From contig OX421962.1 in assembly GCA_949128115.1 (NCBI GenBank), positions 61,731,787 through 61,795,786 on the forward strand: a DNA stretch of 64,000 bases, in the 5' to 3' direction. Shown here piece after piece: positions 1 to 11,262 of the stretch. The first letter of the stretch is position 1. Every line of letters starts with the position of its first letter. The position numbers and the translations under genes are program-made. Under the pieces are notes generated by a model that saw nothing but the letters and a program-made list of their open reading frames with translations, made no database searches and was not told the DNA's origin. Origin of the DNA: Anaspis maculata (taxonomy: Eukaryota; Arthropoda; Insecta; Coleoptera; Scraptiidae).

Positions 1-69
1 GTAGAAAATAAGGGGGGAGAAGTTGAACAATTGAAGTATGTACGCCACTGGACAATTTTGACAAAAGTT

Positions 70-236
70 AAGGTGCGTTCAGTCAGCTTATTTAGCCGCA
101 ATTTTAGTTTTAGCCGTAAGCGCTGCATCGCTTATTGGCTGTTCCGAGGAGGCTGGTTCATAAGAGCCAATGGGCGTCGCTGCGCTTGCGACTAAAATTA
201 AAACTTGCGGCTAAATAAGCTGACTGAACGCACCTT
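70..236. repeat. Hairpin MITE (167 bp)
   Basis: The first about 32 bases (AAGGTGCGTTCAGTCAGCTT and onward) return inverted at the right end, with further pairing inward, so the whole unit can fold into one hairpin. There is no ORF. It looks like a small non-autonomous DNA transposon. Confidence 0.75.
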
Positions 237-1143
237 CATCTATGTCAAGTGATGGGTATCTATTTTTCAAGCATTTGTACTAAATTTGGTCAAAATTGCT
301 CTAACCCATTAATGGCTAACGGTGGAAATTATCATTCAATCAGTCTGTTCTTCTTAATTCTAGTTCCTAGAGCTTCAGAATGAAGGAATATGAAAGAAAA
401 AAAATTAACCGCTTTCAGTTTTGCCAAAAATTATTGTTGCATTCATCAGTAAAAAATGATGCGTTAATATTACACAAGTACCTATTTGATTTTTCGACAA
501 ATTTTTGAAATGTAAACAAGATGCGGTGAATAGAAAATATCTACTGAATAGAAAGAACAAAAAAAAAGTGAATTATTCCAAAAAAAGCACCTAATGATAA
601 TGATAATAATTACAAATGGTAGTTTGATGAATTTTTAGAATAAATGGAAGCTGCGGAAGCAGTGAGGATGCAAATGAAAGTTACACTTGCTATAGGGAAA
701 TATGGTCTGGCATTGACATTTCCTACATCTTCTGCGAGTTTTTTTCCTTGTGTTCTCCAATCAAATGTCCAACGTTATTTTTGCGAAGCTCATCAGGCAG
801 CTCAAATATGCAAAATTGGAGACTTTTTCTTGTTGATTTTGTTCAATAATGGACGCAATTCAGTGAATTCGTCCTCTTTTTCAAGTTGCCCAATGCCCAT
901 TGTCCGACACATGCAGATTTCTTTTCATATTTCTGAACCTATCTCTGCTCATACCTACTTTTTTTTACTAATGGCACACTTTTGTCTTCATCTCTCCTCC
1001 AATATCGGTCCATTGGAGGTAAATTGTGATATCCCGAAAAAAATTCATATCCCCAATGAATTTTTTTAGATCATCACTTGTCATATTTTGAATTTGAAGT
1101 CATATCGCTCATTATCATTGGCATATTTCACAGAAAAATCAAC

Positions 1144-1287
1144 AATCCACCTTTCCCATGCGAGAAATTACTTGCACGCATAGGTACCTGTGAGCGCAGA
1201 TTCCCGCTAGTTCATTTGGCTACTACAGACCGCCAGTTGTATACCTACTCACAGGTATGCGTGATGTTCTCATGGGAAACGTGGATT
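1144..1287. repeat. MITE, family shared with 14708-14841
   Basis: The ends AATCCACCTTTCCCATG and its inverse (CATGGGAAACGTGGATT) flank inner inverted motifs of the form GCATAGGTACCTGTGAGCG / ACAGGTATGCG. A second copy with the same termini and inner motifs lies at 14708-14841. No coding capacity. Confidence 0.65.
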
Positions 1288-1734
1288 CCGTCCAGTATAG
1301 TTCGTTATAGAAGAAGATAAAAAATATTTCATTGAGGAGTGTTACCGCCAAGTTCTTCGTTCATTTTGACTCGAAGACTTCTTTCTTGTGATTCTGGCAT
1401 ATTATCTAGAAAGTTTGGCATCCGTTGCTGGTGGCATATTCACGGCAATTACATCTTCGGAATCGAGATCTTTTGATTCAGCTTCCAATTTCCACAGTGT
1501 AATTGTTCGGTTGTTTTTTCACTTTCACGCATGTTTATTGCACAGTATCTTACGTGTAACAATATTATAACACGTAAAAATGAACCGATATCGGAGAAAT
1601 ATCTTATGCCATCGAAAGAAATCCAGAAAGTGTAATAGAAAGACTAACAAGCGCGAGTCCTGTGTTGAAATAGACGAAGCAACACCTTCAGCTGGAGTGG
1701 TGAACCATTACCACATGGCTTGGATAATGGAGGG

Positions 1735-2420
1735 TGCTCCCGCTTTTTAACCCCAGTTTTTACTCCTCTAGTAATTTTGTAAATTGTTGATATTTTTGAA
1801 TATCACGTTCAATTTGGAAGAAAAAGTTACTCTTGCAAAAATTTGATGAAAGGCTTCGTTCTCGAGACATTTGAGGTTGAAACTTCGGAAAACATCTCGA
1901 AAACACCATCATCGCACTTTCAAAAGCCTAAAAGCCAAAAAATTGAAATCCAATAAGATAACTAATGATTCCTTTATTGAAATAGGTTCTCTAGTGTTTT
2001 AAGTTGATGAACCATGAGTTTTTCTAGGAAACGAGAAGTTTTCAGGGAAAAACATTTTTTGGGCTCTTGAAAGTGGATATTTTGATGTTTTTCGTAGTTT
2101 CAAACCCAAATATTTTGAAAACCAAGCATTGAATCAAAATTTTGCAAAAGTTACTTTTTCTTTCAAATCAAACGCAGAATTTAAAAGTATGAACAAATCT
2201 ACAAAATTACTTGGAGGGGTGAGGAATAGGGGTGAAGAAGCGAAAGCATTCCTCATTTTCCACGCCCCTGAAAAATTTTGATGGAACGCGTTATTATTGT
2301 TAGATACCGACTTATTTCAGTAAGCTCCGATTCAAATTTCAACAAAATCGGTTGAGAAGTTTCAAACGTTATGACGAAAAATCGATTTTTAAAGTTTTAA
2401 AGAACGTCTGTATCTTCGCT
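1735..2420. repeat. Foldback repeat, related to 56750-57430
   Basis: The left half (1740-1900) and right half (2130-2250) are imperfect inverted copies around a centre near 1990; both hold the phrases AAAAGTTACT and TTTTGCAAAA. The unit is also similar, in the opposite orientation, to 56750-57430. No intact ORF is seen. Confidence 0.5.
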
Positions 2421-2918
2421 ATTATTCTTTTCTGACGTATATATTTTTTTTAAAGTCTACCTATAGCTTATTCTTTTGACGTTTCCCAAAGCCCCCCTCC
2501 CCACTTAACTTTGTGATCGAGTTTGTGAAGTTAATCCAAAGTTTTTTTATAATAAATAATATTTGTCCCTCAGGCGGCGCTTCGTGATTACTGATTAAAT
2601 TCATTTTTAATAATAAAAATTAAATAATCAGCTTAATATTATAACGTGAACTTTACGGTTTTTTGCTTCTCCTGAAAAGTTGCGAAATCCGATGAGTTAT
2701 CTCCCCCTCGTTTGCTTTCTTGCGACAGATATATTGATGGCACCTCGTACACAACCCCACCGCATTCTAGAAATTATTAGTAGATCCCTGTACAATCCAT
2801 CAATTTGAATTTCCCATATCTTTTTCTTATTTCATCGAAACGTTTTGTAGTTTTTGTAAAATAATAGTGATAAGCCAAAGTTCATCATTTCCGTTACATA
2901 ACATCGTATCACTTTATG

Positions 2919-3027
2919 GTGAGTAATGACACTTCACGTGAATTAGAAAAAAAACACATCCACACATACAGGTGGTTCCCCAAAATTTGTTCCTCTCTTT
3001 AGTTTCTTTCGCATTTTGTAATTTTAG
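2919..3027 (+). other. 5' leader intron of RPE with two possible acceptors
   Basis: The donor GTGAGT at 2919 follows an ATG (2916-2918). Two AG acceptors are available. CACATACAG ending at 2971 keeps that ATG in frame with the enzyme and adds a hydrophobic leader ([20 protein letters not shown]). AATTTTAG ending at 3027 puts the ATG out of frame as a short upstream ORF. Which one is used cannot be told from sequence. Confidence 0.5.
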
Positions 3028-3031
3028 AAGC

Positions 3032-3858
3032 ATGGCTGTGGCGAATGGACAATTAAAATGCAAAATAGGACCATCAATTTTAAACGCAGACCTATCCCAG
3101 CTGTACGTCGAATCCCAGCGACTCCTGGAAAACGGGGCGGATTACCTGCATCTGGACGTGATGGACGGTCATTTTGTTCCTAACCTCACTCTGGGACATC
3201 CAGTAGTTAAATGTTTGAGAAGTAAAATAAAGCATGCGTTTTTCGAAACGCACATGATGGTGTCACACCCCGAAAAGGCAAGACATCCCATAAAAAAAAT
3301 TGGATAGTAATGTTTTTCTTCCAGTGGATTGTACCCATGGCTGATGCTGGCGTCAACCAATACACATTCCACATAGAATCTGCCAAAGACGTGATTCCCT
3401 TGTGCAGAAAAGTTAGGGAAGCAGGCATGAATGTCGGGCTCGCCCTCAAACCTGGGACAGGTATCGAAGCTGTCCGTCAGTACATAGATCATGCAGATAT
3501 GATTTTGATAATGACCGTTGAACCAGGATTTGGAGGTCAAAAGTTCATGAGTGAGATGATGCCGAAAGTCCAGTGGCTGAGGCAAAACTACCCTGCTTTA
3601 GACATTGAAGTCGATGGAGGTGTCGGTCTGAATACAATTACTCAATGTGCAGAGGTTTGTATTTTTTTTTCGTATTATTGATACCTTGATTGCTCTATCA
3701 TTTTGGTCATTCAACATTCCCTTAAATCCGATTGCTTTCAGGCTGGAGCAAATATGATTGTATCAGGAACGGCAATAATTAATGCTAGTGACCAAAAAGC
3801 TGTTATGGCAAGTTTAAGAGAAACTGTTGAAAGTTCAATTCATAAATGCAACGTTTAA
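3032..3858 (+). CDS. RPE: Ribulose-phosphate 3-epimerase
   Basis: Interconverts D-ribulose 5-phosphate and D-xylulose 5-phosphate in the pentose phosphate pathway (cytosol). Three coding exons, 3032-3277, 3325-3654 and 3742-3858, join in phase to 230 residues; the human protein has 228. Visible family signatures are [11 protein letters not shown] at the N-terminus, [13 protein letters not shown] with metal ligands H40 and D42, H74 in [23 protein letters not shown] (phosphate and active-site loop) and DIEVDGGVG with D179. The last exon supplies [12 protein letters not shown]. Intron 1 is only 47 bases and uses a GC donor (AAG|GCAAGA); intron 2 is GT-AG, 87 bases. The start chosen is the ATG at 3032. 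A leader intron donor lies at 2919 (ATG|GTGAGT); acceptor 3027 gives this start, while acceptor 2971 would add 22 residues in frame. Product identity is secure. Confidence 0.95.
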
Positions 3859-5160
3859 GGCTGCCACATGTGATTCAAACGTATTCATTCCAATACACAG
3901 CATTTCCACTAATGTTGCAGCAAGAACGCAGGTTTTTATAGGTATAATCTAAACAAGGTTATTTTTGCAAGAGTCTTTATTTTTTATAATTAATAAGCTA
4001 CTGGAAGAATAAGGTCAAGGCAATTTGGGAATGTGTTTGCTTTTAGCTAAACATTTGAAACTTTTTTTGTTAAGTTAAAATACATAGGTACACGTTTTAA
4101 TTGTTTTTGCATCCATAGAATCATGAGATAGAACACAAACTGGTATGCAGTGTTTTTTTTTTAATTCACACTTCCATTGGAAGAAACTGATACTGAAAAT
4201 TCTGTGGAAGTGTTGTGTTGAAGACCATACTTACATATAAAGATTGTTGTAGTTATAGTTTGAAAATTGTTTATAGATTACACCTCCAGTGAGTTTGCTA
4301 ATTACACCTAGGTAAGGGATTTCAGATGTGACTGAAAAAGTAGGTTAATATAAATAAACCATTCCAAGCTCAGAAAAACCACAGCTTGCCATGAAAAATT
4401 CGAGTTTTGTTGGTGTCCCTGATTTTTCATGTTTAATGTCATCCTGGTACAAGGGAGGTGACGTTAGAATTTCTGTCTGGCCCTGACCCCCCCAGGTGAA
4501 CTACGCTGTGTTGTCAGATTGTCATTCTTTTGGCCAGGATCACAGATCACGATACTAAGACAGAGAGTGAGTTGACTTGAATTTTTTTTGACTTTATACG
4601 TCAATTACCTCGTTCTTATGGGGCGCAAGCGAGGCCCCCTGCCCTAGCTCATCCGGCATAAATGATGGCCTTCTTGCATGAAAATCTGTAATTTTGGGTC
4701 GATACACTCTACGAGATCACTTGCGACGAAATCACTCTTTGGCGCTAGAAATGGGTCCCCCGTGGTAATTTTTTAAAACCGCCTATATTTATCATATCTT
4801 CTGTCCATACTTTTGTTACTGTGGCACCTCCCAATACTTCTCACTATTAAAAGTAACCGAAATAATGTGTCAACATCAAAATCTGAGCTCAACAATTGAA
4901 TTAACTGGCAATCCAGCATCTTGACTTTTTCAATCCAACAACTTATCAGATTGTTTTCCAACCTCAAGAAAAAATCATAGGCGACTGTGGTTATTTTCAA
5001 AGCTTGGAATGGATAATAGAATCCTACACCTTTGAAAATATCACAAGTATTCAAATTTGGAATGCGGCTTTTCCAAAGAGAAATGTATGGAAAATGCTAT
5101 TTAATTTTCAACTTTTTGAAAAAAACAAACTTTTCTGAACATTTCGGAAAGCGTGGCACC
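3859..5160. other. RPE 3' flank and intergenic DNA
   Basis: Begins with the 3' UTR of RPE. A TATAAATAAACC string near 4350 is a candidate poly(A) region. The rest is AT-rich and holds no recognisable exon. Confidence 0.35.
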
Positions 5161-5164
5161 TACA

Positions 5165-5375
5165 CCGCTCCAGTTGAGATGAAACTCGACTGCAGCAACG
5201 CGGAGCCGGGTCAGAATTTGGATGGGTTTGAGGTCTGGAGAAATCTCGGCGTACCGGGCGCTTGGCGTGGATGCACCGAACATCAAACATCCAAGCATCA
5301 CATTGCGGCTCAGTGAGTCCAACTGGTCTGGGAAGGTGGTACAATGGGCCCAAAATCGAGGCCTACGTGTCTCTG
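5165..5375 (+). repeat. 5S-rRNA-like dispersed repeat (degenerate copy, empty hAT site)
   Basis: Shares ACTCGACTGCAGCAACG, CACATTGCGGCTC, GGTACAATGGGCCC and GAGGCCTACGTG, in that order, with the repeat at 40130-41210. At the point where the other copy carries a hAT-type insertion, this one has a single uninterrupted GGTACAAT (about 5337), so it is the empty site. ORFs through it on both strands are shadows. Confidence 0.65.
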
Positions 5376-5634
5376 GAACATTCTTTTCAAGGAAGTCGTT
5401 TACCAAATTTGAAATTTCAGTTTTCAAAATAAAAAGTGCCAAAAGTGTAATAATCCACGTTTTCAGTCGCATCAGAAACCCTTCAACAATGACAACTAAA
5501 AACCTTATACACCTATTCTGTCGGAAACTTATGGACCGAATGCGCACGCAATAAGCTATATTCAAAATTGATGTTGGCAAGTCTGACGGGCATCGGCGCA
5601 TATTAGGTGCTTTCCTGTTACCACCTAAACTAAT

Positions 5635-5773
5635 AGCGTTTTCGAGTCACTAGAACCGAGCTAGTTCAGCTCGAAAATCACTTCCACTGATTGGCCAAGG
5701 ATTTTAGAGAACGAATCGAGTCCCCGGATTTTAGAGCTGAACTGGTTCGGTTCTGGTGACTCGAAAACGCCAT
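5635..5773. repeat. Hairpin MITE
   Basis: The left arm GCGTTTTCGAGTCAC...GAACCGAGC...GTTCAGCTC is matched by an inverted right arm GAGCTGAAC...GGTTC...GTGACTCGAAAACGC, about 45 bases per arm with a short loop. No ORF. Confidence 0.65.
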
Positions 5774-6190
5774 AAATATTCTGACCTAAGTTGCTAGTGG
5801 TATCTCGATCAGTTTCGCGCATGTGATTTCTCGTTTTGTTTCTCTCTAACTTAATGCTCGATACCAAGTTAAAGGCGCAAAGTTTAGGACGGCGTAACTC
5901 GCCAAATACAGCGGTCTGATTGGTTGGTATCCGCTGGTGCTATGGTAACCGCAATTACGGCGGTCTCAACCCCAACTCGGTATAGAGCCGTTAGATCAGA
6001 TCAGTGAGTTTTGTGGTAAAAGGAAAGCACCTATTATCTACTCTGTCGATGTCAACTGTCAATTTCAGGATACCAATTTTGTCTAAACCCGAAGAAAAAT
6101 TCGAAAAATTGTCGCTTTAGCCGAGACAAAATTTCTGGGGGGGATCCATAGACCATTTGGGTGTGTATAGTAACGTACTCGTACTTTTAG

Positions 6191-6520
6191 TTAAGGGCGG
6201 AGTTGAATTGGTGACATCAGCCGTTGCGAAATCAAGTGCTACGGACATATTCATTGGCAGAAATCTATCATTTAGGTCTCTTTGAAAAGCTGCAAGTATG
6301 AACTTTGGTTTGAGCCCATTGGCATTTCCAAAATCCAGCAATAATTTTTCCAAATGTCAACGTTTCCGATTTTTTTTTTTGGATTTTGGAAATGCCAATG
6401 GGCTCAAACCAAAGTGCATCATTGTAGCCTTCCAAAGATATCTGAATGATGAATATCTGCGAAGGAATAAGCCCGTAGCACTTGATTTCGCAACGGCTGA
6501 TTTCACCAATTCTCGAGGAG
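6191..6520. repeat. Foldback MITE family X, copy 1
   Basis: Starts TTAAGGGCGGAGTTGAATTG and runs through GCGAAATCAAG, then TTTGGTTTGAGCCCATTGGC; after a centre near 6360 the same phrases return inverted (GCCAATGGGCTCAAACCAAA, CTTGATTTCGCAACGGCTGA). Copies 2 and 3 lie at 15007-15245 and 44951-45247. The small ORFs on both strands are hairpin artefacts. Confidence 0.75.
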
Positions 6521-6968
6521 CTATAGTGAAACTTCGTCCAAGGTCGCCAAGAGCCATAAATATAAGGCTACATAGGTTACATTCATCCAAAGTGAGGGCT
6601 CACTGGCACATCTATTGCTCAGTTCATATGAACGCAACCATTCACTTTTTTCGCTCTAATAAATGAACTTTATGCCCCGCTCTACTCCAGCCTCGAGTTA
6701 TCGAGCTGAACTCGCATCTGGATAAGCGACATCGCGCCCAACCGCCTTGTTCACAGTTTCAAATTGACCTTTAAGCTCATTAAGTCCAGAGTTTATAGAA
6801 ACGTAGCGTTTTTGGTGGAAATGTTCGTCATCTTATGGTTCAGCAGACTCACTTGGTGTAATGTTTGCAAAACTATATTTGCAAGTTGTTGATTTATATT
6901 CAATAAGGCTTAAAAAATGGTACAGTCTACTTCTGACTTACGTAATGGATCCTTCCTTAATATTAATG

Positions 6969-8243
6969 TTAAGCCTAGTTCAATATAGCGGCGAATCGCT
7001 AATTGCGAAATCGCAGAAAAGTGTCGTCAGTTAATTTGTGTATTTCATATACCAACGAAAATTCGCAAGTATTCTGTAGATATCTACTGCACTAAGGCCC
7101 GGTATTTCCGTCTCCAAATTAATTCGCGATACCTATCCGCCAGACACCTTTTTATTTGGAGAATGTATTTGGGGAGTTGTGTCTGGGCGTATTTCATTTG
7201 TTTTTATTCTGCGGGATTGCTTTCTGATTCTGACGGACAAACGTTTTACCGCACAGTTGGCAACTTCGACTCTCGAAACTCGGAAATGAAAAGCAATGAG
7301 AAAAAGTGATCACGGAAGCCAGCCAATAGCAGAGAGGTTGAAATAGCATAGAACTGTACTCACAATTTTTGTGTTACAGTAAAATGCACGAATGCACGAT
7401 TGATCCTGTATTTTGGTGGGGAAAGTTGAGGACTTTTTGTTGGTGGAAGAGGGCATATGGTCTGTGGCAAATCGCAACTCCATCGTAGTAATCCGACCTT
7501 GAAATTTGAATACTGGAGGAAATGCACACAAAAAATACATTTTCTCCCGGTAATCTGATGAACAAATAAAAATGTTGCTTAATTGCTTCGGCAATGTTAT
7601 GCATCTTGTAGAGGACATTTGTTGTTGCAATTTTCTCCCCATTATGTTTGTTGGTAATAGAGTCATCTTTCATCATCGTCAAAGTGATTTCTAGCTCCGT
7701 GCTCCAGTCTACCCTTAACTTTGAGTGCTGTTTGCAAGAGTTGTATGGGGACCTGCCAAACAAGTTAGATCATTGAATGCAGTACTTATTGTTGATTTTT
7801 TTTTTGTCTTCTCGTAATGTTTCCACTCAAGTAGGTACGTCGTACCTATACTAGTTCAGCTGAAAAATAGGAATTTTCCCCTGAAGTTTGATGGAGTGGT
7901 TTTTCGCCTCTTAACTTGGCTAGCGCCAAGCGGACTTTTTGGGACTTGTTGCTGGTAGCAGAGGCTATGTCCACGATGGTCTTTGCCTAATTTCAGCCTT
8001 ACCAAATCGATGCCGACCTCAACCCAAAATTTATTTTAGTTTTACTGGACTAAAGAGAATTTACACGAATATTCTCAAAGAATTGAAACAGCTTCAACCC
8101 TAAATTTTAAAAATTGCGAATTCGCTCAAAACTGACGACGTTTCCGTTCTGTTTTCCCGCCATTATTATAGTAGGTAACTTGAAATTGACCAATAGGAAT
8201 AGTATTAACAAGTCGCGATTCGCCGCTAATGAACTAGGCTTAA
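6969..8243. mobile_element. TTAA-flanked TIR element (1.27 kb), piggyBac-like style
   Basis: The ends are TTAAGCCTAGTTCAATATAG and the inverse GAACTAGGCTTAA; with the adjoining GCGGCGAATCGC / GCGATTCGCCGC the inverted repeats are about 30 bases. Both ends sit on TTAA, the target duplicated by piggyBac-type elements. Two overlapping - strand ORFs (7310-7666 and 7374-7763, 118 and 129 aa) fill the middle. I recognise no transposase in them, so it is probably non-autonomous. Confidence 0.55.
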
Positions 8244-9878
8244 TGTATAAAAACTAAAGTTATGTGTAAGTTCCTCTTAGTTGTTACGTATTTTAGTGGG
8301 TATTTTATTTCACGATTTTTGAGCAATAACAGGACAATTATTAAGTACACATATTCATAAAGCAAAGGGGCAATTTATATAAATGGGAAATTATTGCTTG
8401 AAACAATCTTCTGGTTTTAATTTTAGGGCATAAGTAATTTCCATACAGGTATAATTATCAAGTAAAATGGTTGTGTAGGTAAAGAATAATAATATTATGT
8501 ATAAAATTGATTGGTCTAGTAAAATTATGAGGTTCTGGCCTCATCACTTTACTGACTGAACTACGTGTTCAATTGGGGACTTTCTTACAAATATTGAAAA
8601 ACAAAGAAATCCAAATTTCTAGGAAAGTTAAAAACTGTTGAAATTGATGGAAAGGCCTAAAAAATCACCGTTCATATATTTTTAAAAGATACCAAAAGAC
8701 TTGATGGACGATGGACATGTTTTAGGATAAGTTTCACTAATTTCCTCGCTAATTTCTTTTATATTGTTGTTTGTATCAGATTTCATTGTGAATCGCTCGA
8801 GCTCGAGTTTTCTTACTATTCTGTTAATTTTAATTGGGAGGAACTAGGATGCAGAAAGTGAAACAAAAGAACTTTCACCTTTTGATTTTATCACAGAGTG
8901 GTCATTCCATAAAATACAAAATTACCGCAAGATTTCAAAATATATTTGTATTTCAAAAATTGTATAAGTACCTACTTATTGTTTGTTATTATTTATTTTT
9001 ATGTATAACTGGTACTTTTTTTGGCGACTATGCCGTTTCGTTTCCGAGTCTACAAACCAGGCCGAAAAAGCAAATTAGTTGAAACTCTATGGAATGGCCC
9101 ACTGATAATGGTGAAATGACTTTCAAGATTAAGTGGAAATTTTTACAGGTCTGACTAATCAGAAATAAGGGGGGTCAAAGGGAAAGGGAAAATGAAGGGT
9201 GCAATGATTGGTTTTAATCTTGTTGATTACATGGTGCGCTTCAAGTTATGATCTGCTTTTGATACATTATTTACAACTTTTGTAAGTTCGTATACATTTT
9301 AGATTCCTATATGCTTATGCAATAATGATTATACAAGTTCTTCGGTTTGTTTTGAATTCAATGTTATACCTACCTACTTGATTTTATATTTTGTAAAATT
9401 ACATTTATGATTGAATAAATGTATGTCCATGTTATTGCGGATTTTTAATTGGAAGTCTCAGAAGCCATGGTCTCAGAACTTTTAGTTTCAATAACTTTTG
9501 AACGTAGGCTGTCATCGAATGGTTTATAATACGTGGTTGAAGCCACTGCATAACTATTATGCCCATCAAATTTTTTCTCGACAGGCGGCGCTAAAGTGAC
9601 GAGTATTTCAAATTTGGAAGTATTATCTAGCGGTTGGAATTTCTTGGGCTTTGTGCTTCAACCACCATCTAAACAGGCACGTGTTATTGTTGTGATGTTA
9701 TGAATTGTTGATTTCAGGCAAAATATCGTCGATGGGTGTTTGCCCAATTTTTAGCTCTAGCCAAGGTTCTAACCTTGCTTCAACCTAAGGATGTTTATAC
9801 TATCTGGATAGGAAACTCAGTCCGCTATTTTGAAGCTTGATATCTGACACTGCCCGACGGGGATTGTCATAATAGCAT
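8244..9878. other. AT-rich intergenic DNA, nothing recognised
   Basis: No exon-like ORF with a recognisable family; only short AT-rich frames (for example 8834-9082). TACCTACTT-type microsatellite fragments occur. Confidence 0.3.
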
Positions 9879-10957
9879 ACACTGCAGCGGATCCCGGAAA
9901 TAACACAGCCGACATAACATTGACGCGAGAAAACATACCCGAAAAAAAAACGAGGGAAAAACATAGACCAGAGAAAATATAGCTGGACCAAAATATACCC
10001 GAAATAAACATAGCTGGAAGAAACATACCCGGAAATAAAATACCAGGCTTAAAGAAGGTATCTACGATGGCGGCAGGCAAGGCAAATCCAAAAAAAGCTT
10101 TCCGATTTTTAAAAGGTGGTGCGATTTTTTAAGCCTCCACCTTACGTAGAAAAACATTCGAAAATAAACTAAAATGACATGAATATTCATGCTGGGGAAG
10201 AAAGTTATCAATGGTAGAATGAATCACCTTTTACTTCGCTGCGTTTGATGACAAAGTAGATAAAATGTCGATTTTTTTCGATATTTGTTTATAATGACGG
10301 CTTTACAGAACTTCCCGTCAGTTCCACAAAAGAGATGATCAGCGATCAAGGCTAATTGCAGATTAAATGAACATTTTTCTACTAAATGCTAGGCAATTAA
10401 CCACAAAAAATCCCTGAAATCTGTACTAGACCCATCATCTTTTCATTATTGACAGATAAACCAGCATTTCCATTGACTAGTAAGCTACAAATTGACAAAC
10501 AAAAATCGCGAATCAACTGATCTTGAGTTATCTCTTTTGTGGAACCCAGGGTTCGTGTGTCGCTGGCCAATAGGATTCGATCTGGCTGTATTCCCCTACC
10601 CCCCCACCATATCATTCTCGCGACACGAGTTTCAGTCGTCGTGTCGTTCAAATTATTGAACTACAGTTGATGTCGCTAGATTTTAACGAAGGAGTGGGAG
10701 ACTGTCGCCGGCGACATACGAAGTTCTGTAAAGCCGCCATTAAGCGGATCTTATGTTTCAGATTGGCGGTTTGATTTTTCCGAATATCTACTATGTTTTT
10801 TGGGGCTATGTTTTTTACCGCTATCTTTTCTCCTGATATTTTATTTCCTGGTATGTTATTGTGGGGTATGTTTTTGTTCCGGTACGTTTTTTCCTGTCTA
10901 TATTTATTCCGGGTATGTAATGTCGGCTCTTATTTCCGGATACCCACTGCAGCTACA
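9879..10957. mobile_element. Foldback element with degenerate internal repeats
   Basis: The left end (ACTGCAGCGGATCCCGGAAA, then AACATA-CCCGAAA-type units) returns inverted at the right end (TTTCCGGATACCCACTGCAG). Inner blocks are also inverted: GGCTTTACAGAACTTCCC near 10300 against GAAGTTCTGTAAAGCC near 10715, and GTTCCACAAAAGAGAT near 10325 against ATCTCTTTTGTGGAAC near 10530. The arms are built from short degenerate repeats (GAAATAAACATACC-like). No conserved protein. Confidence 0.6.
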
Positions 10958-11262
10958 CGGCGGCGGCGCGGCACCTAGAAAACTGTCAGTATTCACCAGT
11001 ATTCATTATTTAGGTAGTGAGTTCCATGTATTTAAAAAAAATCTGTACTTTTGCATTTGATCACTGAAGTTCGGTCGTAGGTACCTAGCTTTTGTTTCTT
11101 ACCGTTTTGAATTTTATGAAAATTACCCTCGTATTCCTTTCCTGTTTTTAATTGTTTTTAAATCCTACAATTATTAGCCATAAACTAATAGTTCTATGAA
11201 TAATATATGTACCTACTTAACACTATAATTATTATTCAATTGCTGGAACTGCTTTACTGCCA

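Larger units (their letters stand above)
237..2915. other. Intergenic, upstream of RPE
   Basis: Apart from the repeats listed separately, I see no exon with a recognisable protein. The short ORFs here (for example 644-1069) are low-complexity and resemble nothing I know. The last about 100 bases before 2916 are the probable 5' UTR and promoter of RPE; no clear TATA box is evident. Confidence 0.4.

Noticed and set aside
5101..5601. 166-aa - strand ORF
   Set aside because: It runs across the 5S-like repeat and has no family resemblance; treated as chance.
9817..10080. Membrane-like ORF rich in Phe/Gly/Met repeats (FSGMF-type)
   Set aside because: Translation of the short degenerate repeats of the foldback at 9879-10957.
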